Shown here in pieces: positions 1 to 5,592 of a stretch of 14,021 bases of DNA (its first letter is position 1; each line of letters starts with the position of its first letter). This DNA comes from CAZPAN01 sp964428485. Its GTDB lineage: Bacteria > Actinomycetota > Coriobacteriia > Coriobacteriales > CADBOM01. The stretch covers positions 1 through 14,021 of the forward strand of contig CAYRYP010000036.1 of assembly GCA_964428485.1 (NCBI GenBank), given 5' to 3'. The notes under the pieces are model-generated. The model was not told where the DNA came from, ran no database searches, and saw only the letters and a list, made by a program, of their open reading frames with translations. Both the position numbers and the translations under genes were made by a program.

Positions 1-19
1 CTATGACGAGAGGGGACAG

Positions 20-976
20 ATGTCAGAGTTCAACATCGAGGATGTCGTCAAGAGGATCGCGGACAACTACAGTGCCGAGGAGATCTTCTTCTCCGATCCC
101 CACAGACACTTCCCCAACAGGCAGACGATCATCGACATCATCATGGACCTGCGCCGGGTGATGTTCCCCAGGTACTTCGGCAACGAGACCCCCACGGGAA
201 CCAATCCCGAGTACTTCATCGGCGAGACGCTGCTTCGCGTGCGCCAGTCGCTGTGCGAGCAGCTGCACGAGGCGTTTCTGTTCAAGATCGAGAAGCACGT
301 CTCCGACGACGATGATCAGCGCGAGTCTGGTGACGGGGTCATCACAGATGTCGACGAGCGCGTGGAAGAGGTGTGCAACAGGTTCTTCGACAGGCTACCC
401 GGCATACAGGAGATGCTGCTCAAGGATGTCCAGGCCGCCTTCGACGGCGACCCGGCCGCCCAGAGCAAGGAGGAGATCATCTTCTCCTACCCGGGCTTTT
501 TGGCCATCTTCGTCTACCGCATCGCGCACGAGCTCTACGTTCAGGACGTACCGCTGATCCCGCGCATCATGACGGAGTACGCGCACTCCAACACCGGAGT
601 CGACATCAACTCGGGTGCCGAGATCGACGAGTACTTCTTCATCGACCACGCCACCGGCGTCGTCATAGGTGAGACCACCAAGATCGGCAAGCACGTCAAG
701 ATCTACCAGGGCGTGACGCTCGGCGCGCTCTCCACCCGCGGCGGGCAGAGGCTCTCCGGCAAGAAGCGCCATCCCACGATCGAGGACAACGTTACGATCT
801 ACTCGAACGCGAGCGTGTTGGGTGGGCAGACCGTCATCGGTGAGGGCTCGATCATCGGGGGCAGCGCGTTTGTCACCGAGTCGGTGCCGCCGAACTCCAG
901 GGTGAGCGCCCTTACGCAGACCATCAGCGAGGTGCAGCCTGAGCGCGCCCGCACGGAGAACTGGTGCAAGGAGTAG
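20..976 (+). CDS. cysE: Serine O-acetyltransferase (EpsC/CysE type)
   Basis: Transfers acetyl from acetyl-CoA to L-serine, giving O-acetylserine, the first committed step of cysteine synthesis in the cytosol. The protein is 318 aa, longer than the E. coli enzyme (about 273 aa), with an alpha-helical N-terminal part (about 1-180) and a left-handed beta-helix of hexapeptide repeats (about 190-300). The signature IDHATGVVIGE (208-218) carries the catalytic His210, and KRHPTI carries the second conserved His (His251); both match the E. coli positions His158 and His193 by motif. An acidic insert (96-112) separates two N-terminal helices, as in the longer EpsC-like forms. The ATG at 20 follows AGAGGGG at a good distance. 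It ends 6 nt before uppP, and the ribosome-binding site of uppP (AAGGAG, 968-973) lies inside its last codons, so the two are probably one transcript. No cysteine synthase gene is visible nearby. Confidence 0.93.
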   Translation: MSEFNIEDVVKRIADNYSAEEIFFSDPHRHFPNRQTIIDIIMDLRRVMFPRYFGNETPTGTNPEYFIGETLLRVRQSLCEQLHEAFLFKIEKHVSDDDDQRESGDGVITDVDERVEEVCNRFFDRLPGIQEMLLKDVQAAFDGDPAAQSKEEIIFSYPGFLAIFVYRIAHELYVQDVPLIPRIMTEYAHSNTGVDINSGAEIDEYFFIDHATGVVIGETTKIGKHVKIYQGVTLGALSTRGGQRLSGKKRHPTIEDNVTIYSNASVLGGQTVIGEGSIIGGSAFVTESVPPNSRVSALTQTISEVQPERARTENWCKE

Positions 977-982
977 TACGGA

Positions 983-1909
983 ATGATCTTCGAGGCTCTA
1001 AAAGCAGCTGTCATCGGCATCGTCGAGGGCATCACGGAATGGCTGCCCATCTCGTCTACCGGTCATATGATCATTGTGGACGAGTTCGTAAAACTCGACG
1101 TGTCGGCACAGTTTCTCGAGCTGTTTTTGGTTGTGATCCAGATTGGGGCGATCCTGGCGGTGATCATCCTTTATTTCAGCAAGCTCAACCCGTTCTCGCG
1201 CAAGAAGACTGTGGAGCAGCGCAGGGGCACGTGGAGGCTGTGGGGGATGGTCGTTGTCGGTTGCATACCGGCCGCCGTGATATTCGTGATCGCGGATGAC
1301 TGGGTGACGGAAAACTTCTACAACGCCGTGACCGTCGCAATCATGCTTATAGCCTACGGTGTGGTGTTTCTCATCATCGAGTATCGCAACCGAAGAAAGA
1401 TGCGGGCCCTGGTGCAGGCAAGGCCCATCGGCAAGCACGTTAGGCTGCCCAAGAGTGAGGAGGAGGCGTCGAACGCGCTGTTCGAGATCAACGATGTCGA
1501 CGAGATCGATGCCAAGACGGCGTTTAAGATCGGGCTCTTCCAGATGCTTGCGATAATTCCCGGAACCAGCCGCTCCGGCTCTACCATCATCGGCGGCATG
1601 CTGTGCGGGGTGTCACGCTCGGCCGCGGCGGAGTTCACCTTTTTCCTCGCCATTCCGGTGATGCTCGGTTGGGGCCTCATAAGGTTCGTCCAGTTCTTCA
1701 TGGAAGGGCTGGCGATGACCCAGACTGAGATCGTGGTGCTTGTGGTTGGGATCGTGGTGGCATTCGTTGTCTCGATCGTCTCCATCAAGTTTTTGATGGG
1801 CTACATCAAGCAGAACGACTTCGCGGTCTTCGGCTGGTACAGGATCATCATCGGAGTCGTGCTGCTGGTGTTCTTCGGCCTCACCGGCTCCCTGTTCATC
1901 AGCCAGTAG
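983..1909 (+). CDS. uppP: Undecaprenyl-diphosphate phosphatase (BacA family)
   Basis: Membrane phosphatase that recycles undecaprenyl diphosphate to the monophosphate carrier used for peptidoglycan and other envelope polymers; it also confers bacitracin tolerance. The protein is 308 aa with about seven or eight hydrophobic segments. The first family motif, EGITEWLPISSTGH (15-28), has both glutamates (Glu15, Glu19) and His28. The second, PGTSRSGST (193-201), has the phosphate-binding Arg197. A charged cytosolic or periplasmic loop at about 135-175 separates the two inverted halves and is somewhat longer than in E. coli. The start is set by AAGGAG 9 nt upstream, inside the end of cysE. It meets the convergent ManC-like gene with only 2 nt between the stop codons, so there is no room for a separate terminator. 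Confidence 0.95.
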   Translation: MIFEALKAAVIGIVEGITEWLPISSTGHMIIVDEFVKLDVSAQFLELFLVVIQIGAILAVIILYFSKLNPFSRKKTVEQRRGTWRLWGMVVVGCIPAAVIFVIADDWVTENFYNAVTVAIMLIAYGVVFLIIEYRNRRKMRALVQARPIGKHVRLPKSEEEASNALFEINDVDEIDAKTAFKIGLFQMLAIIPGTSRSGSTIIGGMLCGVSRSAAAEFTFFLAIPVMLGWGLIRFVQFFMEGLAMTQTEIVVLVVGIVVAFVVSIVSIKFLMGYIKQNDFAVFGWYRIIIGVVLLVFFGLTGSLFISQ

Positions 1910-1917
1910 CGCTACTG
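1904..1917. repeat. 14-bp perfect palindrome across two convergent stop codons
   Basis: CAGTAGCGCTACTG is its own reverse complement. It contains the TAG stop of uppP (1907-1909) and, on the other strand, the TAG stop of the ManC-like gene (1912-1914). Two further pairs (1901-1902 with 1918-1919) can form around a bulged base. There is no T-run on either side, so its role as a shared transcript end is only possible. Confidence 0.5.
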
Positions 1918-3360
1918 CTGGGTCTTGAGGCCTCCCGGCCCGCCCTTGGCGATCTCGATACATAGGAGCACCGCCGTCTCGTCGGTGTGGTTCTCAAGTC
2001 CGTGGCGCTCTCTTCTTGAGAAGCGCGCCTGATGCCCGACACCGATGGTCTTGCGGCCGCCGCGTGTGCGCTCGACCACCTTGCCACAAAGAACGGTCCA
2101 CACCTCTTCGACATGCTCCCTTTTGTACTCCTTGATCTTCTGCCCGGGATAGATCTCCACCAGGCGAACGCGCGATGCGGGAGCGGAGTAAAGGATCGTC
2201 GAGACCCCCCATCCATAGTGAGACACGCTGGAGGACTCGGCCTCGCTTACTCCTGCCTCGATGAGAGTGCTTAGCACCTCTGGGAGGGAGTCGAGGGCGT
2301 CCTTTGCAGCCACGAGTACGGAGTCCTTGGTGTTGACGACCATGATGTCGTCACACCCGAGTGTCACGGTGAGCCTGTCCTCGTCGAGGACCGTGGTGTT
2401 GGTGGAGTTGATCGCGAAGGCTCGACCCACGATGCGGTTGGAGTTCTCATCGGGATCTATCATGTCGTCGAGTCCACGCAGGGTCGTTAGCTGCGTGCAG
2501 TCGAGGCTGACCTGGACCGAGCCCAGCTCGTGGCAGGCGGCAAGTACCGCCTCCTCAAACGAGATCTCAGGCAGTGACCCCACCAGCTCTCGGGCCTCCT
2601 CACTCTGCCAGCGACTCTCGCCGACCGACACCAGAAACCCTGCGGTCTCTGCGACCCTGTCCATCTCCTCGCCCTGCGGAAGATCGCTGCTTCTGGCCAC
2701 GTACATGAGCTGGGAGAGCGCAGTGGAGGCCCTCATCGCCATGATTCCAGAAAACCATAGGAAACCCAGCGACTCATACCTAGACGACTGTGCGACGGCG
2801 GGGTTGAATACGAAGTCGGTGACGTACCTGGCACCTGGGATGCCCTTGATCTCACGTGCGGGCCTTATGAAGCTGTGCGGAACGCTGCTCTTGGCCGGCG
2901 GCGTTCCCATGACGGCGATCATGTCCGCCGCCGCGACCCTGTAGGCGCGAACCACCGCCTGCTCCCACCTGTCGTCGGTCTCCATTGCAAGGTGTGAGGG
3001 CATAACCAGCATGTAGGCGTTGGGATCCTTGCGCTTGAGACTCGCGGCCGCTAGCGCGATCGAAAAAGCGCTGCCCCTAGGTACCGGCTCGGTGATTATC
3101 TCGTATCCCTGCTTGTCCAGGAGCTTGCTCGAGCGGATCGCACTCTCGATCTTCGCGGATATCTCCGATCTGCACACAAAGGTGATCGGGTTGGATGTGA
3201 GCGGCAGAGACCTTCGGATCGTCTCCTCGAGCAGGCTTTCGCTCTCCATCGGGAAGGTTACGGTCTCGCGCGGGGTCCCGGAGTGCACGAGCGGCCAAAG
3301 CTCGTTGCCGGTCTGCCCGCAGATGATGACTACGTTTAGATGTGGCAGAACCGCTTCCAT
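1912..3360 (-). CDS. ManC-like (mannose-1-phosphate guanylyltransferase family) protein, probable pseudoenzyme
   Basis: The 482-aa protein aligns end to end, from memory, with type II ManC/CpsB: a nucleotidyltransferase domain (about 8-290), a beta-helix linker (about 310-370) and a C-terminal cupin domain (about 380-475). The catalytic motifs are gone. GGSGTRLWP is CGQTGNELWP (14-23), PKQF is PRETV (30-34), RNTAP is RGSAF (95-99), AADH is PSHL (121-124), EKP is FNP (185-187), WNSG is WFSG (202-205), and GWSDVGSW is not recognisable. In the cupin, the usual HHHRAEH cluster is reduced to His416 among YKREHVEEV, while the HxLEN histidine (His453) remains. The frame is open throughout with normal codon use, so it is not a decaying pseudogene. 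An in-frame TAA lies upstream, which makes 3360 the first available ATG; its GGAG is rather distant (about 14 nt). It may bind a nucleotide-sugar or act as a regulator. The function is unknown. Confidence 0.8.
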   Translation of the reverse strand: MEAVLPHLNVVIICGQTGNELWPLVHSGTPRETVTFPMESESLLEETIRRSLPLTSNPITFVCRSEISAKIESAIRSSKLLDKQGYEIITEPVPRGSAFSIALAAASLKRKDPNAYMLVMPSHLAMETDDRWEQAVVRAYRVAAADMIAVMGTPPAKSSVPHSFIRPAREIKGIPGARYVTDFVFNPAVAQSSRYESLGFLWFSGIMAMRASTALSQLMYVARSSDLPQGEEMDRVAETAGFLVSVGESRWQSEEARELVGSLPEISFEEAVLAACHELGSVQVSLDCTQLTTLRGLDDMIDPDENSNRIVGRAFAINSTNTTVLDEDRLTVTLGCDDIMVVNTKDSVLVAAKDALDSLPEVLSTLIEAGVSEAESSSVSHYGWGVSTILYSAPASRVRLVEIYPGQKIKEYKREHVEEVWTVLCGKVVERTRGGRKTIGVGHQARFSRRERHGLENHTDETAVLLCIEIAKGGPGGLKTQQ

Positions 3361-3393
3361 GTGGCTGGGTTACGCTCCTATGCGCGGGATTGA

Positions 3394-3468
3394 TGGTGCC
3401 CCCAACGGGAATCGAACCCGTGTTTGCGCCTTGAAAGGGCGCCGTCCTGGCCGCTAGACGATGGGGAC
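3394..3468 (-). tRNA. tRNA-Glu (anticodon TTC)
   Basis: On the reverse strand the gene begins GTCCCCA and ends TGGGGGC, a full 7-bp acceptor stem with one G-T pair, then discriminator A and an encoded CCA (3394-3396). The anticodon stem GCGCC/GGCGC holds the loop CTTTCAA, giving anticodon TTC. The T-arm has the normal GGTTCGATTCC core. The 5' end is at 3468. It lies 33 nt upstream of the ManC-like gene on the same strand with no visible terminator between, so the two may share a transcript. Confidence 0.96.
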
Positions 3469-3770
3469 ACTCTTTACATGATGTCGCACGGTCCGGCGAT
3501 GCCATGCCATGCGGTAAAACAGCATTATGCCTCCGTAGATTATCCACGAGAGCCTAAAAAGCGCAAGGTGAATGAGGTTAAACGCTGTTACCGAGACGGT
3601 GAAGCCCTCTGATTAGACCGTCCTGAAAGAGATCGGCATGCCGTTTGCTTTCCGGATATACTCTCTTGAAAGAGATCGACGGTCTAGTCCGACGGTCTCA
3701 GAAACACGTACAGCCGCATAGGGGGAGCCTTCTATTTGGGCTGCGGTGGCACTAGGAAGAAGGAGGCTTT
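3469..3770. other. Gene-free, repeat-rich region between divergent tRNA-Glu and the radical-SAM gene
   Basis: No convincing coding frame is seen in these 302 bases. It should hold the promoter of tRNA-Glu (leftward) and that of the activating-enzyme gene (rightward). A -10-like TATACT lies at 3657-3662, but no good -35 stands before it, which would fit a promoter that needs an activator. The part from 3595 to 3698 is full of short direct and inverted repeats (listed separately), and a 10-bp palindrome CGGCATGCCG lies at 3634-3643. Confidence 0.6.
3614..3698. repeat. Nested direct and inverted repeats upstream of the radical-SAM gene (possible operators)
   Basis: TAGACCGTC (3614-3622) is exactly inverted as GACGGTCTA (3678-3686), and GACGGTCT recurs at 3691-3698, 13 bp further on. 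A 12-nt direct repeat TGAAAGAGATCG lies at 3624-3635 and 3667-3678, 43 bp apart, which is close to four helical turns. The GACGGT core also occurs at 3595-3600. The arrangement resembles binding sites of a dimeric regulator, or a long stem with a 55-nt loop. The regulator is unknown. Confidence 0.55.
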
Positions 3771-4754
3771 ATGACTTTCGAAGCCATCGAAAAAAGCGCG
3801 CCCGCCAACGCGACTACCACTGGGCGTGTGTTCGACACACAGGGGTTTTCAGTACACGACGGCCCGGGGATCAGGACGACCGTTTTCCTTAAAGGATGTC
3901 CGCTTAAGTGCCTTTGGTGCCATAGCCCCGAATCCCAGCGATTCGAGTCTGAGATCGCCATGCTCGGCGCCAAATGCGTAGACTGCGGAAGGTGTGTGCA
4001 GGCGTGTCCCACTGGCGCCAGGAAAATGGAGGTTACGGGACAGAGCGAGGACGGAAACCCCACCTTTAGCTACAGCATCGATTTGGCTACGTGTCAGCGC
4101 TGTGGGAAGTGCGTGGATGCGTGCCTCACCCAGGCTCTCTACTGGTGCGGGGTAGACCAGACCGTGGAGAACGTGATGACGGCTATCCGCCGGGACAAGC
4201 CGTTTTACAAGAAGTCAGGGGGCGGCATAACGTTTTCCGGTGGGGAGTGTTTGATGCAACCGGATTTCGTGGCGTCTGTTCTCGAGGAGTGCCGCAAGGA
4301 GGATGTGGGCACGGCCGTTGACACCTGCGGTTTTGTCAAGTGGGAGAGCATCGAGAAGGTGCTGCCCTATACCGATCTCTTCCTGTATGACATCAAGCAC
4401 ATGGATCCGGAGGAGCATCGCAGGGGAACGGGAGTTTCAAATGAGCTGATCCTGCAAAACGCGGTGAAGATCGCTGAGCACGGCGGTAGGTTCCATATCC
4501 GCGTCCCTGTAATCCCGGGTTACAACGACTCGATGTCGAACATTGAGGCGATCAGGGATTTCCTCATTCCGATAAAGGATTCGGTGGACCTGATCCAGGT
4601 TCTTCCATACCATGCGCTGGGAACCGTCAAATGGGATCGTCTGAACTGGACCGGCGAGGGAACCGATTTCGAGTCCACCGCTCCAACCGACGAAAGCGTG
4701 GAGGAGATCTGCGACGTATTCAGGCAGGCAGGCTTCGAGGTGATAATCCACTGA
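3771..4754 (+). CDS. Glycyl-radical enzyme activating protein (radical SAM, two extra 4Fe-4S motifs)
   Basis: Uses S-adenosylmethionine and a 4Fe-4S cluster to place the glycyl radical on a partner enzyme under anaerobic conditions. The protein is 327 aa. After the family start GFSVHDGPGIRTTVF it has the radical-SAM motif CPLKCLWC (Cys43, Cys47, Cys50). A ferredoxin-like insert carries two CxxCxxCxxxC sets (Cys69/72/75/79 and Cys108/111/114/118). The SAM-binding GGE is at 157-159. The second half (TGVSNELIL, RVPVIPGYNDS, LPYHALG.VKW) resembles, from memory, the activases of arylacetate decarboxylases such as 4-hydroxyphenylacetate decarboxylase more than PFL activase, which lacks the insert. 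That substrate class is an inference. AAGGAGG gives a strong start at 3771. No glycyl-radical enzyme gene lies on either side within the window, so the partner is elsewhere. Confidence 0.9.
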   Translation: MTFEAIEKSAPANATTTGRVFDTQGFSVHDGPGIRTTVFLKGCPLKCLWCHSPESQRFESEIAMLGAKCVDCGRCVQACPTGARKMEVTGQSEDGNPTFSYSIDLATCQRCGKCVDACLTQALYWCGVDQTVENVMTAIRRDKPFYKKSGGGITFSGGECLMQPDFVASVLEECRKEDVGTAVDTCGFVKWESIEKVLPYTDLFLYDIKHMDPEEHRRGTGVSNELILQNAVKIAEHGGRFHIRVPVIPGYNDSMSNIEAIRDFLIPIKDSVDLIQVLPYHALGTVKWDRLNWTGEGTDFESTAPTDESVEEICDVFRQAGFEVIIH

Positions 4755-4798
4755 CGATATCTGGCAGCCTTCGCGTCAGTTGCGGGTGCCACGCCGCC

Positions 4799-4822
4799 CG
4801 CGGAGACACTGTCCGCGCATTT
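4799..4822 (+). terminator. Possible rho-independent terminator after the radical-SAM gene
   Basis: CGCGGA (4799-4804) pairs with TCCGCG (4812-4817) around a 7-nt loop and is followed by CATTTTGG. It sits 45 nt after the stop codon and just before the tRNA-Phe promoter. The stem is short and the T-run has only four bases. Confidence 0.45.
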
Positions 4823-4833
4823 TGGGCTCGTTC

Positions 4834-4861
4834 TTGACGCGACGCTTCTAGCTGGTAGAAT
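4834..4861 (+). promoter_or_regulatory. Promoter of tRNA-Phe
   Basis: TTGACG (4834-4839) and TAGAAT (4856-4861) are separated by 16 bp. The -10 ends 10 nt before the first base of the mature tRNA, so the transcript would start about 4 nt before the tRNA. Confidence 0.75.
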
Positions 4862-4871
4862 TCCCTCTTGC

Positions 4872-4947
4872 GGTCGGGTAGCTCAGTTGGTAGAGCAGGG
4901 GACTGAAAATCCCCGTGCCGGCGGTTCAAGTCCGTCTCCGACCACCA
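4872..4947 (+). tRNA. tRNA-Phe (anticodon GAA)
   Basis: The acceptor stem GGTCGGG (4872-4878) pairs with TCCGACC (4937-4943), followed by discriminator A and an encoded CCA (4945-4947). The D-arm is AGCTCAGTTGGTAGAGC. The anticodon stem GGGGA/TCCCC encloses CTGAAAA, giving anticodon GAA. The T-loop TTCAAGT sits on a GGCGG/CCGTC stem. The length is 76 nt with CCA. Confidence 0.97.
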
Positions 4948-4957
4948 CCGAATGCTA

Positions 4958-4983
4958 AGGGCCCCGGGTTCTCCCGGGGCCCT
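4958..4983 (+). terminator. Terminator hairpin after tRNA-Phe
   Basis: A perfect 11-bp, GC-rich stem (4958-4968 with 4973-4983) closes a TTCT loop, 10 nt after the tRNA. The following bases, GCCTCATTCATTG, are only weakly T-rich. The hairpin could also stop reverse-strand transcripts coming from the ModE-like gene. Confidence 0.75.
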
Positions 4984-5060
4984 GCCTCATTCATTGGGAT
5001 GTTGTTGCAACGGGACGCTGCCGTGACGACCGCACCGCTGCGCGAAGCCTCACAGCTGCA

Positions 5061-5411
5061 CTAGAGCTTGGAGACCTCCTCGCGAAACCGTTCGTTTGCG
5101 TATCGCGATGTCTCCTCCTGCAGCTCGTGGTAGAGGTTCAGAAGCTGCTTGCCCTCCTCGGTGAGGGTCGACCCCCTGGCGCCGTCCCTGTTGATCAACA
5201 GGAACCCGAAGCCGTTCTCGGTCTCCTTGACGATCCTCCACGCCTTGCTGTACGCCATCTTGAGGGACTTGGCTGCTCGGTTGAGGGATCCATAATCCTC
5301 GATCCCCTGAAGAAGCATCACAACGCCCTTGCCGAGGGTGCCGTTGTCCCTGTCACCGTCCTCAACGAAGGAAATCCTCACAGAAACAGACAGCCTGTCA
5401 AACCTATCCAT
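5061..5411 (-). CDS. ModE/LysR-type winged-helix regulator, DNA-binding domain only
   Basis: The 116-aa protein resembles the N-terminal DNA-binding domain of the molybdate regulator ModE. It has a helix-turn-helix at about 31-62 (LLQGIEDYGSLNRAAKSL then YSKAWRIVKE), a wing at about 68-83 with GSTLTEEG, and a C-terminal dimerisation helix (about 84-115). The molybdate-binding MOP domains of full ModE (about 260 aa) are absent, so its effector, if any, is unknown; such short ModE-like proteins are common. The ATG at 5411 follows AGGAGAGG at good spacing. It is 181 nt downstream of thrC on the same strand, with a hairpin and an AT-rich stretch between, so it probably has its own promoter. No molybdate transport or cofactor genes are visible here. 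Confidence 0.82.
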   Translation of the reverse strand: MDRFDRLSVSVRISFVEDGDRDNGTLGKGVVMLLQGIEDYGSLNRAAKSLKMAYSKAWRIVKETENGFGFLLINRDGARGSTLTEEGKQLLNLYHELQEETSRYANERFREEVSKL

Positions 5412-5484
5412 CGCCTCTCCTACCTATGAAGCGTATAAGAAACTAACCAAAGCTGAATTGGAGTCTAGCACAGGCAATTATTCG

Positions 5485-5499
5485 TATAGGAGAACTATA
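5485..5499. promoter_or_regulatory. Dyad TATAG-GAGAA-CTATA in the AT-rich leader of the ModE-like gene
   Basis: A perfect 5-bp inverted repeat with a 5-bp spacer lies 74 nt upstream of the start codon, inside a stretch (about 5425-5515) that is clearly more AT-rich than its surroundings. GCGTATA recurs nearer the gene, in the bases just after 5428. ModE operators are known to contain TATA-type half-sites, so autoregulation is a guess. I could not identify a convincing -35/-10 pair. Confidence 0.3.
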
Positions 5500-5544
5500 T
5501 TGAGAAATACGGGGCGAACCCTTATCCAAATCGAGATCCACGGC

Positions 5545-5568
5545 CAGCCCGGAGCATTGTCCGGGCTG
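5545..5568 (-). terminator. Hairpin downstream of thrC
   Basis: CAGCCCGGA (5545-5553) pairs perfectly with TCCGGGCTG (5560-5568) around a 6-nt loop, starting 24 nt after the thrC stop. There is no T-run after it on the reverse strand, so it may be a weak or factor-dependent terminator or an mRNA end-stabilising stem. Confidence 0.5.
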
Positions 5569-5592
5569 TCGCAGCACAATCAATCGGGCGGG

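Noticed and set aside
2261..2944. Forward 227-aa open frame
   Set aside because: It is antisense to the ManC-like gene, rich in Ser/Thr/Arg as expected for a shadow frame in GC-rich DNA, and has no recognisable motif or ribosome-binding site.
3424..3612. Small forward frame of 62 aa
   Set aside because: It starts inside the antisense of tRNA-Glu, has no ribosome-binding site and no family likeness.
3614..3686. Riboswitch or attenuator before the activase gene
   Set aside because: The inverted arms are 55 nt apart, no known aptamer core was recognised and no T-run follows, so operators fit better.
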